Source of the DNA: Bugula neritina
Lineage: Eukaryota; Bryozoa; Gymnolaemata; Cheilostomatida; Bugulidae
DNA: 64,000 nucleotides
NCBI GenBank assembly: GCA_964035545.1
Contig: OZ037771.1
Location: 2,718,628-2,782,627, forward strand
Direction of reading: 5' to 3'
Numbering within the stretch: the first letter of the stretch is position 1; every line of letters starts with the position of its first letter. Both the position numbers and the translations under genes were made by a program. Under the pieces are notes generated by a model that searched no databases, had not been told where the DNA came from, and saw nothing but the letters and a program-made list of their open reading frames with translations. Positions 1 through 12,831 of the stretch are shown here, piece by piece.

Positions 1-34
1 AGACCAGCAGACAAAGTAGAATTTGGATCTTCAT
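1..34 (-). CDS. Signal-peptide exon of a third prokineticin-like array gene (partial)
   Basis: The start codon is at 34-32 on the minus strand. The encoded MKIQILLCLLV is identical to the first exon of the two complete copies at 3591-6366 and 10080-12771. The remaining exons would lie to the left of the window, so only 11 codons are visible. The upstream flank, including the TATA box, matches the flanks of the other two copies closely. I infer a third head-to-tail paralogue; whether it is intact cannot be seen here. Confidence 0.85.
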   Translation of the reverse strand, partial: MKIQILLCLLV

Positions 35-86
35 GTTTGTTGTTTAGTTGCAGACTTTAGAATGAAACATCTCAGATCTACTCCAA

Positions 87-94
87 CTTTTATA
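87..94 (-). promoter_or_regulatory. TATA box of array copy 1
   Basis: Minus strand reads TATAAAAG about 53 bases upstream of the start codon at 34. The same box stands at the same distance in copies 2 and 3, within a flank whose other parts have diverged more. This is a sequence match only; no start site is known. Confidence 0.6.
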
Positions 95-3000
95 CCTGAG
101 AAGATGTGATGCAACAGAACAGAACATGTGTTTCTAATTTCATACTGAATGACTAATGCAGTCATCACGTGACCAACAAAGAAGTCATCACTATTTTTAG
201 TACATGATCACTAGCAGCACAGCTGCCTGTTGATGTTATGCTGACTCTAACCACATTCTAAATACTCAGGTTTCAATGAAGACATCGAGAGGGTTAAAGG
301 TCAAAGTTATATCACTCTGTGATAGAGTAGTGTTATTTAAGTAACCAATTAGATTTAGTTTTATAAACAAGGTCACGACTCTATATATTCTAAAAATCAT
401 TATTATTCAGTAGGAAATACCATCCTAACCCACACACATGAAAATGATGAACCCATCAACTATAAAATGTGTTGCCATGTTGTTTAGTTTATGAAATAGA
501 ATTATAAGATTAAATTCTTTATAGTAGGTGCTGATTCATGCAACAATATTATGTATAATTATATATGTTAGTTTATTTAGTCATTCAGCGCATGTGAGAT
601 ACCACCAGCTCCAGAAATAACATGGCAACCCACTCAAAACTCAGCAACAACAACTATCAGCTATGATTTTCCTCATGTGATGTCTTGTAAACTTTTTCTA
701 ATTTTTAGCTTTGAACTAACTTTAAAATAATAATTTACTTTGAATAGCAATTGTTTTGAACTTGAGTTAGGAGTGTGAAAATTCACCAGTTATTTATTCC
801 CACGATAACGTATCTGTGAGACTGAATAATGAGGATAGAGGAGAGAAACTTAAAAGTGATATATGAAAGAAATATAATAACAGCATCATTTAAGAGCAGT
901 AGAGGAGAAATTGACATAGCCTTATGTTCTTCATGTTTTTATTAAATTTTTGCTCTTCTCACTTTCTCCATTACTGCGCCTACCTCAACAGTATAGCATC
1001 AAATAATCAACCTAAAAGTCATAACAACTCAAAACAGAGAATAAATTATAGACCCATGGAAGCTCTACATGTACAAGTACATGTAAAAAGAATGTTTAGA
1101 TGCTTTGTTTTGAATATGCTATGAAATAACAAGTACTTCAAATAGACTCTCTACAAAAAATTGAATTTTTAAAATCAATAATGATTTACACAAAAAATGT
1201 ATGTTCAATATGCAATATGCAATAAATATTTTTAACATCAGAACTAAAAGCTGCCAACATATTCTGAGAGCTGAATGTGTCATAATATTTCTCTCGTGAT
1301 GTACTATTGGTATCATCAAACTAAATTGATCTGCTTCTGTGTATACAAGTATATTAAGTCATTCATTTCAAAGAGCTTCGGGTACAATGAAAGTTATATA
1401 AATTTACCAGTTTTACGATTAACTGGATAAGAAATTCATGCACAATATGAAACAGAATATCTCTACAATATCTGAAGGCAACTATTATATCTGCAAGTAG
1501 AATGGCATAGTAATACATATAAATAAATAGAAAACTTCTCAAAAACCATTTGTATACAAATTATTATATTAGGGACCCCCCCCCCCCCCCCGCTACCTGA
1601 ACAGGACAAAGCAGAGATAGGTGAGAAGATGAGAAATTATAATTATAGGGAATATTTTTATATAAGTTTAGTTCTAGAGTTATAAGATATAAAGAGAGTC
1701 AGCAGTTACTATTTGTGGCTATTTTTTAGGAAAACATCTTTCAAGTGTTTGTAATAACATTCGTGGTTTACATTCATGAAGCCTTGTGCCAAAAATGTTT
1801 CCTCATAGCAATAAGGTATCCTACACTGTATAGCCTAAATTTAAAGTAGCTGATTCTATAATAGGGGTGGTGGCATGTGCCAGCCTACAAACAGCTCACT
1901 CAACTAACTCTCACACCTGTACCTAATTATCTATCTTGTATGTCAAGTAAACAGCACCTGATTATAATAACAAAGGCATCAAGCTGCTGCCTCTAATATA
2001 ATAATAGTTTATGATGGACATATCCTGGTATATCTAAGGTAGTATTTCCTTATTGCTATGAATAAAACATGTTTGTACTATATATTGTAGTAACGCTGAC
2101 TCAACATCATGTGAAACTACGTTATACCACGTGATGCCCAGGGCAGTGAACTGCAAGGTGTATGCAGGCCCCATGGTTTTTCCAAGTATCCTTGTTCGCA
2201 CTTTCAGCATATGAAATTGACTGATTTTAAAATCATGGAACGACATTCAGAACTTACTTGTACAGGAGCTAAATCATATATTTTGGATCAAAACTGCACA
2301 TCACTGCTCAAACATGCAGCTCCTGAAATGGTATGACATGTTGATGAATGACAGTTACTAAAATATATAGTACAAACATGTTTTATTGTTCTTGCTCTCA
2401 ATTTTTTTCCAATTATTTTTTAGTATTTGCTGCTAAATCTTTTATATTGAATATGCTGAATATTATGGCCAGTGCAAAGCTCCTTTACTAAATTTTACTC
2501 TTGATAAACTCAGCAAATTTATATTACTACTACTTAATTATAAACTTGTTTTAGAATATATAGTTTAACTTGCAGGTAGGTTACATAATATATTGAAGTT
2601 AATGACTTTATCAAAAAAATCATCTATGCATTGTTTTTACTATTTTTAATTTTCTTTTAAATTAAATTATGTCTATTTAAATTAAAGTTATGACCCAAAT
2701 TATATAATATCCTCCTACGCTGTTAATAAAAAATATGTTGGATTATCAATTCATATAAATTAACCATTTTTTTATTACGTTTATTCAAATTTTATTGCAA
2801 TAATTTGTAGATGAAGCAGTAATAAAACTAAAGTAATTTTAATTTAGCTTTTAATTATACGTAATTTATCTATTCTTTGTTTTGAGTTTATTACTAAACA
2901 TTGCAAGTTTTCTGCCCTTTTCTAAACAATTAAAATAAAGTTTAAAAGTATAGTACTAAAACCACTAAGATACCACCATTTTAGCAATTAATTAATTACA

Positions 3001-3325
3001 GTAACTTTAGTATTTTAAATATAAATATTGACATAGCAATCATCACATGTATAACAATGATGAGATGAACACGATTACTCCAAGCACTTTCAGAAACAAA
3101 GGTGCATTCTTATCAAGTTGTGAATATTTTGAACTAGTCAGTTGTGATAAAATAAACAGACTGTCCACAGCTGAGTAAACCTGATCACTGCTTGTAAATC
3201 TTTATAGAGAACCATTATTATTACATTTATTGTCATTATCAACATTATTGTTATTACATTATTACTATTTACAGTCTATACCTTATATTTATATAAAATA
3301 AACTGGCATAGTTGATGCAATAGTG
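95..3325. repeat. Non-coding flank of tandem unit 1 (matches 6427-9690 and 12832-14815)
   Basis: No gene is supported here. The stretch is the upstream flank of array copy 1 followed by the downstream flank of the gene at 3591-6366. It aligns almost base for base with the corresponding part of unit 2, offset by about 6.3 kb, and more weakly with the flank beyond 12,832. Landmarks include a 16-base poly-C run at 1576-1591 and a well kept block at about 1760-2130. About 110 bases around 880-985 are absent from unit 2, and a related sequence lies near 17,930-17,970. Confidence 0.75.
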
Positions 3326-3331
3326 TTTATT
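3326..3331 (-). promoter_or_regulatory. Candidate polyadenylation signal
   Basis: The minus strand reads AATAAA about 260 bases past the stop codon of the prokineticin-like gene at 3591-6366. It is the nearest clear signal downstream. The equivalent position of the second complete copy reads GATAAA instead, so the assignment is tentative. Confidence 0.35.
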
Positions 3332-3590
3332 ATGTATTGAAGTTTATAGAAAACGGGAACAAATTAGGTGATGTGTTACACATAATATACACAAAAATAT
3401 CAGCAGTACAAACTTGTACAAGAAAAATTAGGAAATCCATATTCAACTATAAAGTTATTGTTATATTACAGAATGTAGCAGGTTATGAAAAAAAAATTTT
3501 GAACAAATTGACATTATAAACAAGTGTGACACAAAGTAACAAGCTGCTCAGTTTCCATAGCGACTAGAAAGCATTCTGGAATACAGAACT

Positions 3591-6366
3591 CTATGGTTTA
3601 CAAATTCCATTCACTGTGGGATCAGTAGAGAATCCTGTTGATGTTTGACACTGATTAGGGGCCTGGCAAGGACACGCCCCAACCTGAGGGAACTCTAGGA
3701 AAGTTTCTGGGGTGGAGCAAGTAGCACCTTCAACTGAGAAACCTTTACATACACCACTGGATTTATCTCCCTCCGTACTGAAATCATGAAAACATGAACT
3801 ACTAATCATGAAAGAACTAGCAGAGACAAATAGCTATGGTAGTTTCTTACTAATATATATAATAATAGTCTCCTTAGCTTACCTAATTGTACAGCATTGA
3901 GAGAGAGGACAATCCATGTGCTCTACACAAGTAGTTGGAATGGGCGGAGTTACTTCTATAAGGTCAGGAGTTGTCATCTCTGGTGAGGGAGCTGTTGTAT
4001 TGGATTCTACACACTGTCCCTCGAATTTCCTTCTCCTCTCTTGTCTAGACATGGAATTCTACAATTTAAACAGCAATTTTACATAATTTTCAGAGTTTAT
4101 ATACTCTTGAAATGAGAACAAATTCAATTTGCTGCTAGAGGCTTCAATGAACTACGCTTCTAATGCTCACATCTGATTGGTTTATTTGGCATTCTAATCC
4201 CTCAGCACATGGACACTTGAAAATGTAGAGATCTGTGACATTCTCATTATCTTCTGTGTATCTGCATGTATCTCCAAGAGAGTTCAACTTTTCACATCTC
4301 ATTCCTGACCTAAATGTATACAGTTTGATATTAAATGGATGTAATAAATATGAGTGCATGCAAAGAAACATTTTGACAAGATTTCATACAAACAAATATA
4401 TATTTACAGTATTATCATAATATTACCTTCCAATGACACAGCATTCGTCCATCTCACAATCATCTCCAGACAAACAGGAAATTGGCTCAGTAGAGTTTCC
4501 TGTTGGATCAGCTGTGACAGTGAGGTTAGAAGGCAAGGTACCATTGGCACTAAAATAAATTAACACCATGTAAATGTAAACACCTTTACAGAAATAAGAT
4601 TGAGTTATTCAAAAAGGTGAACTAGTTAATATATAGATTTAATATAGACATACTTGCATAAACTTTCACTGGCTTCTTTACAGAAAAATCTAATAGCGGT
4701 TCTTTTGAAAGATTCTGGAATACCCAAAATACAGAAAAGTTGAGAGTCGGTAAATATAGATTAAAACAAATTCAATTTACAACAGAACAAAAATTATTGA
4801 ATAATTAGATAAATTACTCACTTGCATTTGGGAACACTTGCTCAAAGTTTCCAGCTTTACTCATCCAGTTGTAGCAATAAGTGAGACACCAAGTGGGAGT
4901 TGCTCCTTCTTTTCCAGATGAGCCTTTTCCTCCCTTCTTCCCTTGTCTGTGAGAGTTTTCACTGGATCCACCCATTTGGTGTTGTCTCTGAGAGCTTCTG
5001 CCTCCTTTGCCTCCTCTGCGATTGCCATCTCTAGAGTTACCTCCCCTTCTTCCTCCGGTTCTGTTATTACGGCCTTCAAACAGTTCTAAAGACTCCAGCC
5101 AACTAAACACATCCATTTCTTCTGCAGAATCAGTGCTGTTGGAGTTACCTCCCTCAATTTCTGATCTGGTGTGAGTTTCATTGCCAGGCATGGCTGTCGT
5201 AGAGCGTTGGCCAGGTCTTCTAAAAAGTGATTTTAGTTAACATATCTTAGTAAGCTTTAGTCTATATGTTATCCATAATATGAAAATATCAACAAGTATA
5301 CTAGTCCCGTACAAGTCAACCCCAATAACTTCAAAGCTCATGGGTGAGAATTGACTGATAACAAAAGACATCCAGCACTGGGAGACCAACTAGTCTGTAT
5401 TAGATACAGTAATTACTCTGCATATACTCAATATCATAGACTTCTACTCACCCTCCTCTCCCTCCACCATTCTTCCTCCCTCTGGTTGTTACACCTTGTT
5501 CTCTTCTTCCACCAAACCAACCTATAGTGTTATAACATTACATGAAGTACTAGAAGTCTAAGCAATAATGTAATTTGCCGTACCCGAGAATGCCTACTAT
5601 GTGCACATATATTTCAATCTGTGGTGTGATGGTTGTTTATTCTTAGAAATTATTTTGTTTTTGTTCTAACTTTATAATTTTAAATGATCATATTTAATAT
5701 TGCAAAGGAACAGCTTTAATTCCCAAAACAAATTAAAAACTTCATGAATAAATAATAATTTCTTACCATTATTCGAGTTTTCTCCATTTTGATTTCCTGA
5801 TTTCCTTTGACCTTCCGAATATGAAATCTAAACACACCAACACATGGATAAGAAATCAAAATCAGAAATATTTTGCAATTATGTACTTCGAGGAAACAAA
5901 AGGGAACTGAAACCAAATTTATTACTTATACTGATTTACTTACAGCTTTGGTAGAATTTTATTACTGTAGAGTATCATATATATTAAATCAGACCTGTTC
6001 ATATTTAATTTAGCACTACGAATTTAATAGACTCTAAGCTGGGAAGTTAAATAGTCACCAAGTACTTGGTTGACAATTTAAAAGAAATTATTTGAAAATT
6101 AATAAAACATAATGGCTATAACTGATAAAGTAACATATAATTTAAATGTATGACATCTAAGTGTGGCCAATATGAATATATTTAGTTTAATGTTTGCATA
6201 TAATAGAATATTTTGATGTATTGTAAACAGTAAATAGAAAAATCGCATAACCAGTTATCCATTAAAATTTCCAACCACCTCATAATGGAATGTTTTATTT
6301 TCTAAAATAGTTTTAACTTACCAGCACAGCACAGACAAGCAGACAAAGTAGAATTTGGATCTTCAT
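3591..6366 (-). CDS. Secreted protein with Gly/Arg-rich region and two prokineticin-like domains, paralogue A
   Basis: Nine exons join in phase into 419 codons plus stop: 6322-6366, 5767-5827, 5452-5521, 4822-5219, 4654-4714, 4427-4549, 4171-4309, 3883-4058, 3591-3777 (minus strand order). Residues 1 to about 20 are a signal peptide. Residues about 25-165 are rich in Gly, Arg, Lys, Asn and Ser. A four-cysteine block follows (WCLTYC near 168, two more cysteines near 202-211). Two ten-cysteine domains lie at about 237-314 and 342-417. Each has C-x5-C-x4-CC, then C, C, CPC, C and C, which is the prokineticin/AVIT pattern of the colipase fold shared with Dickkopf and astakines. The family includes cytokines and venom peptides; nothing here shows which role applies. 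The gene is probably extracellular, and N-glycosylation sites occur in the linkers. It belongs to a tandem array with a close paralogue at 10080-12771. Confidence 0.85.
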
Positions 6367-6418
6367 GTTTGTTGTTTAGTTGCAGACTTTAGAATGAAAC
6401 ATCTCAGATCTACTCCAA

Positions 6419-6426
6419 CTTTTATA
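6419..6426 (-). promoter_or_regulatory. TATA box of array copy 2
   Basis: Minus strand TATAAAAG lies 53 bases upstream of the start codon at 6366. The surrounding 60 bases are nearly identical to those in front of copy 1. A strong TATA box fits a tissue-restricted, highly expressed secretory gene, but that is inference. Confidence 0.65.
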
Positions 6427-9400
6427 CCTGAGAAGATGGGATGCAACAACACAAAACATGTGTTTCTAATTTCATACTGGATGACTAATGCAGTCATCAC
6501 GTGACCAACAAAGAAGTCATCACTATTTTTAGTACAGGATTACTAGCAGCGCAGCTGCCTGTTGATGTTATGCTGACTCTAACCACCTTCTAAATACTCA
6601 GGTTTCAATGAAGAAGGCGAGAGGGTTAAAGGTCAAGGTTATATCACTCTGTGATAGGGTAGTGTTATTCAAGTAGCCAATTAGATTTAGTTTTATAAAC
6701 AAGGTCACGACTATATTATACTCTAGAAATCCTTATTATTCAGTAGGAAATACCATCCTAGCCCACACATGAAAATGATGAACCCCTAAACTATAAAATG
6801 TGTTGCTATGTTGTTTAGTTTATGAAATAAAATTATAAGATTAAATTCTTTATGGTAGATGATGATTCATACAACAATATTATGTATAATTATATATGTT
6901 AGTTTATTTAGTCATTCAGTGCATGTGAGATACCACCAGCTTCAGAAAATAACATGGCAACCCACTCAAAACTCAGCAACAAAAACTATCAACTATGATT
7001 TTCCTCATGTGATATTTTGAAAAACTTTTGCTAATTTGTAGCTTTGAACTAACTTTATAATAATCATTTGCTTTGAATAGCAATTGTTTTGAACTTGAGT
7101 TAGGAGTGTGAAAATTCATCAGTTATTTATTCCCACGATGTGAGACTGAATAATGAGCATATAGCAGAAAGAAAATTAAAAGTGATATATGAAAGAAATA
7201 ATATCAGTATATAGCACCAAATAATAGACCTAAACGTCATGATAATTCAAATAAGAGAGTAAGTTATAGACCTATGAAAGCTCTACATATGTACAAGTAC
7301 ATGTAAAAAAATGTTTAGATATTTTATTTTGAACATGCCATGAAATAATAAGCCCTTTGAATAGACCCTCTATTGAAAATTTAATTTTTAAAATCAATAA
7401 TAATTTACACAGAAAATGTATGTTCAATATGCAATATGTAATAAGTATTTTTAACATCAGAACTAAAAGCTGCCAACATATTCTGAAAGCCGAATGTGTC
7501 ATAATATTTCTCTCGTGATGTACTATTGGTATCATCAATCTAAATTGATCTGCTTTTGTGTATACAAGTATATTTAGTCATTCATTTCAAAGAGCTTCAG
7601 GTACAATGAAAGTTATTATATAAATTTACCAGTTTTATGAATAACTGGATAAGAAATTCATGCACAACATAAAACAGAGTATCTCTACATATCTGAAGGC
7701 AACTATTATATCTGCAAGTAGAATGGCACAGTAATACTTATAAATGAATAAACTTTAAATTTCTCAAAAACCATTTGTATACAAATTATTATGTATATTA
7801 TAATTAGGGAACCCCCCCTCCCCCCCCCTACTTGAACAGGACAAAGCAGAGGTAGGTGAGAAGATGAGAAATTATAGGGAATATTTTTATATAATTTTAG
7901 CTCTAGAGTTATAAGATATAAAGAGAGTCAGCAGTTACTATTTGTGGTTATTTTTTAGGAAAACAACTTTCAAGTGTTTGTAATAACATTTGTGGTTTAC
8001 ATTCATGAAACCTTGTGCCAAAAATGTTTCCTCATAGCAATAAGATATCCCACACTGTATAGCCTAAGTTTAAAGTAGCTGATTCTATAATAGGGGTGGT
8101 GGCATGTGCCAGCCTACAAACAGCTCACTCAACTAACTCTCACACCTGTACCTAATTATCTATCTTGTATGTCAAGTAAACAGCACCTGATTATAATAAC
8201 AAAGGTATCAAGCTGCTGCCTCTAATATAATAATAGTTTATGACAGCCATATCCTGGTATATCTAAGGTAGTATTTCCTTATTGCAATGAATAAAACATG
8301 TTTGTACTATATATTTTAGCAACATGTGATTCATCAACATGTGATACTACGTGATGCCCAGGCCAGTGACCCGCAAGGTGTGTGAGGGAGGGGGGGAGGG
8401 GGCCTATGGTTTTTCCAAATATCCTTGTTTCAACTTTCAAACTTTCAGCATTATAAGCTCTGAATTTGTACAAGCACTAAATCACATATTTTGGACCAGA
8501 TCTTTGCAAAGATTCACATCACTGCTCCAACAGCTTCTGAAACTTATAATTCTTGCTCTCAACTTTTTCTAATCTTTTAGTATTTGCTGATAAATAGTTT
8601 ATACTAAATATGCTGAATACTATGACCAGTGCAAAGCTTCTTTACTAAATTCTACTGATCTTCATGGATTCAGCAAATTTACATTTCTATTCCTAATGGA
8701 CTTATTCTAAAATATATAGTCTAACTTGTTAATAAGTTATATTCAAGTTTGACTTTATCAAAGAAATTATCTCAGCTTCTGTTTTTACTATTTCTAAAAA
8801 TTTTTTAAATTAAATTGTTTTTATTTAAATCGAAGTTGTAACTCAAATTATATATATTATTATTTTATGTTACTAATGAAAATCATGTTGGATTATTTTT
8901 ATATAAGTTTAACACTTTCATATATATTATGTCTATTCAAATTTTATTGTAATAATTTGTAGATGAAGCAGTAATAAAACTAAAGCAATTTTAATTTAGT
9001 TTTAATTATATGTTATCTATCTATTCTTTGTTTTGAACTTATTACTACCAAACATTACTAGTTTTCTGCCTTTTTTATTTAATTAGCATAAAAGATCCAC
9101 TGTACTTAACATGCTGAATGTAAAAAAATATGTTACCAAAATGCACTAACATCCTAAAATACCACTATTTTCGCAATCAATTTATTTAAGTAACTTTAGT
9201 ATTTTAAATATAAATAATGACATAGCAATCATCACATGTACAATAATGATGGAGATGAACAAGATTCACTTGAAGCACTTTCAAGAACAAAAGTGGTTTA
9301 TTTTACCTAATTTAATGCACACTGGAAATCTCCAGTTTTTAGCTATTTTTTACAATTTAGCTGCTAATGAACATGGTTTTTTGTCAAAAACTAGTAAAAT

Positions 9401-9690
9401 ATAAATGAACACACCTAAATAATCAAGGTTCTTTTTAATTTTGCTTGATTTCCCATAATTTTTTCTAATTATTCAGCTACTTTTAATTTCGGAGAGTTAT
9501 GGTTTTTTCATAACACATGATGGAGATGAACAAGATTTGCTTAAAGCACTTTTAAGAATAAAAATGCATTCTAATCAAGTTGGGAATATTTTGAACTATA
9601 AGTCAGTTGTGATAAAATAAACAGACTGTCCACAGCTGAGTAAACCTGATCACTGCTTGTAAATCTTTATATAGAACCATTATTATTACA
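6427..9690. repeat. Non-coding flank of tandem unit 2
   Basis: This is the second copy of the 95-3325 flank and shows no supported gene. It keeps the interrupted poly-C tract (about 7812-7828) and the block at about 8010-8340. Relative to unit 1 it gained roughly 270 bases around 9294-9519. The gain is bounded by two copies of a 45-base sequence beginning GATGGAGATGAACAAGATT (near 9249 and 9520). Confidence 0.75.
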
Positions 9691-10079
9691 TTTATTGTCA
9701 TTATTAACATTAATACCCAAATTATTATTGTTGTTATTCCATTATTATCAGTATTACTATTTACAGCCTATACCTTAGTCTTTATATAAAATAAAGTCGG
9801 ATAGTTGATGCAATGTTTATCTTGTATTGAATCTTATAGAAAAAGGGAACAAATTAGGTGATGTGTTACATATAATATATACAAAAATATCAGCAGTACA
9901 AACTTGTACAAGAAAAATTAGAAAGTCTGTATTCAACTTAGTAAAGATATTGCAATACTACAGAATTTAGAAAGTTATGAAAATTTTTTTAACAAATTGA
10001 CATTATAAACAAGTGTGGCACAAAGTAACGAGCTGCTCAGTTTCCATAGCGACTAGAAAACATTCTGGAATACAGAACT

Positions 10080-12771
10080 CTATGGTTTACAAATTCCATT
10101 CACTGTGGGATCAGTAGAGAATCCTGTTGATGTTTGACACTGATTAGGGGCCTGGCAAGGACACGCCCCAACCTGAGAGAACTCTAGGAAAGTTTCTGGG
10201 GTGGAGCAAGTAGCACCTTCAACTGAGAAACTTTCACATACACCACTGGATTTATCTCCCTCCGCACTGAAATCATGAAAACATGGATTACTAATCATGA
10301 AAGAACTAGCAGAGACAAATAGCTATGGTAGGTTCTTACTAAGATATATAATCATAGTCTCCTTAGCTTACCTAAATGTACAGCATTGAGAGAGAGGACA
10401 ATCCATGTGCTCTACACAAGTAGTTGGAATGGGTGGAGTTATTTCTATAAGGTCAGGAGTTGTCATCTCTGGTGAGGGAGTTGTTGTATTGGATTCTACA
10501 CACTGTCCCTCGAATTTCCTTCTCCTCTCTCGTCTAGACATAGAGTTCTACAATTCAAACAAGAATAATTTACACACAACTAGAAGACTTTATACATTGT
10601 CTAAATGAAAATATTCATTCAATTTGCTGCTAGAGGCTTCAATGAACTACGCTTCTAATACTCACATCTGATTGGTTCACTTGGCATTCTAATCCCTCAG
10701 CACATGGACACTTGAAAATGTAGATGTCTATGGGATTCTCGTTATCTTCTGTGTTTCTGCATGTATCTCCAAGAGAGTTCAACTTTTCACATCTCATTCC
10801 TGATCTAAATGTATACAGTTTGATATTAAATGGATGTAATAAATATGAGTGCAAAAAATATATTAGAAAGACTTCATACAACCAAATGTATCTCACGTAT
10901 ATATTATCATAATATTACCTTCCAACTACACAGCATTCGTCCATCTCGCAATCATCTCCAGACAAACAGGAAATTGACTCGGTAGAGTTTCCTGTTGGAT
11001 CCACCGTTTCAGTCATGTTAGAATGTGTAGTAGTATTGGAACTGAAACAAATGAGCACGAAATGAACACCTTTACAATATATGACCGATCATATTCGGAA
11101 CAAAAACAAGAATATTGTTGTTTATTGAAAAATTTGGTGAATAAAAGTAGTTTAATGCAAAATAGATTCAATATAGACATACCTGCACATGCTTTCACTG
11201 GCTTCTCTGCAGAAAAATCTAATTGCTGTTCTTTTGAAGGAGTCTGGGAAGTCTAAAATATGCAAAATTTAAAAATTAGTAACTATAAACTCAATTTAAG
11301 GTACCACAAAATAAAAAGAATTATACAATAGTTCAGATTACTCACTTGCATTTGGAAAAACTTGCTCAAAGTTTCCAGCTTTACTCATCCAGTTGAAGCA
11401 ATAAGTGAGACACCAACTTGGAGTTGGTCTTTCTTTTCCAGATGAGCCTCTTCCTCCTCTCCTTCCTTGTCTGTGAGAGTTCTGACTGGATCCACCCATT
11501 TGGTGTTGCTTCCAAGAGCTTCTGCCTCCTTTGCCTCCCTTACCTCCTTTGCCTCCTTTGCCTCCTCTATGATTGCCATCTCTATTACCTCCCCTTCTTC
11601 CTTCGGTTCGGTTGTGACGACCTTCAGATCTCAGCCAACTAAACACACCCATATCTCCTGCTGAATCGGTGCTGTTGGAGCTACCTCCCTCAATTTCTGA
11701 CATGGTGTGAGTTCCATTGCCAGGCATGGCTGTTGTGGAGCGTTGGTGGGGTCTGTAAAATAAATGAATTTGAGTAAACTTAAAAACTCAAACATTCCGA
11801 GATATACTTGGTTCCTAGCCTTAACAAGTTTGAAGCTCATTGATGAGAAGTGACTGATAACAAAAGACATCTACTGGAAGACCATCAAAGTCTCTATTAA
11901 GTACAGTAATTATACTCTGCATATACTTGATATCATAAACTGTTACTCACCCTCCTCTCCCTCCACCATTCTTCCTTCCTCTGGTTGTTACACCTTGTTC
12001 TCTTCTTCCACCAAACCAACCTATAGTGTTATAACATTACATGAAGTACAAGAAGTTAAGGGTAACATGATTATACAATATATATGTATAGCAACTATGA
12101 AACATAAAGTTTACATATTAAATCAACGTAGCAATTCCATAAACACTTTTCGTATGCATATATTTTCAATCTGTAGTGTGATGGTTGCTTATTCCGTTAG
12201 ATTATTCTGTTTTTTGTTTTAACTTCGTAATTTTACCAAGTGTTTATAATGTTGTGAAGTAATAATTCAGTTTTTAATGGATGTTTGAAACTTTATGAAA
12301 AAAATAGTAATTTCTTACCTCCATTTGAGTTTCCTCCATTTGGATTGCCCGATTTCCTTCGACCTTCCGAAAATGAAATCTAAATTAAAATAAAAAACAT
12401 AGGTTAAAAAATCTTTATAAGAAATAACTTTTATGGAAACTGAATGGCAGTTTTTTACCACTAGTATGCGTTTCAGCTTTAAAATTTGAATATGCAGACC
12501 ATGATTTCATCTGTAGCTAATTTCTTACCAATTTACAAGAAAGCATTGGTTTGTAATATTATATAATGAAATTATGAAAAAAAATTTATAAAGAACAGTT
12601 GCAAGCAGTAGCCAAATATTAGTTTGGGTTTAATTAAAAATGTAGATAATTGTCTATATAATTGCAAAATTAAATTCTCTATAAAATATAATATTTACAT
12701 TCTGTTTCTGAAGAGTTTTAACTTACCAGCACAGCACAGACCAGCAGACAAAATAGAATTTGGATCTTCAT
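10080..12771 (-). CDS. Secreted protein with Gly/Arg-rich region and two prokineticin-like domains, paralogue B
   Basis: Nine exons join in phase into 422 codons plus stop: 12727-12771, 12319-12379, 11951-12020, 11346-11752, 11183-11243, 10919-11041, 10666-10804, 10372-10547, 10080-10266 (minus strand order). Exon number and all intron phases equal paralogue A, and eight of nine exons have the same length. Only the Gly/Arg-rich exon 4 differs (407 versus 398 bases): it carries extra GGK repeats and lacks a short Leu/Phe/Glu insertion found in A. All 20 cysteines of the two prokineticin-like domains and the four of the upstream block are kept. The linker before the first domain is much more changed than the last exon. 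The likely role is a secreted signalling or structural protein; the function is unknown. Confidence 0.85.
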
Positions 12772-12823
12772 GTTTGTTGTTTAGTTGCAGACTTTAGAAT
12801 GAAACATCTCAGATCTACTCCAA

Positions 12824-12831
12824 CTTATATA
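12824..12831 (-). promoter_or_regulatory. TATA box of array copy 3
   Basis: Minus strand TATATAAG is at the same position, relative to the start codon at 12771, as TATAAAAG in the other two copies. The change keeps a usable TATA element while the flank further out diverges. Confidence 0.55.

Noticed and set aside
1119..1319. Minus-strand small ORF whose start and most residues recur at 7272-7538
   Set aside because: It lies in the duplicated flank, so similarity is expected. The differences are mostly amino-acid-changing, the stop positions differ, and the third flank copy lacks the ORF.
4861..5079. Alternative-frame ORF across exon 4 of paralogue A (and 11385-11579 in B)
   Set aside because: Gly/Arg-rich low-complexity codons leave other frames open by composition. 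The real frame is fixed by both splice junctions and the conserved four-cysteine block.
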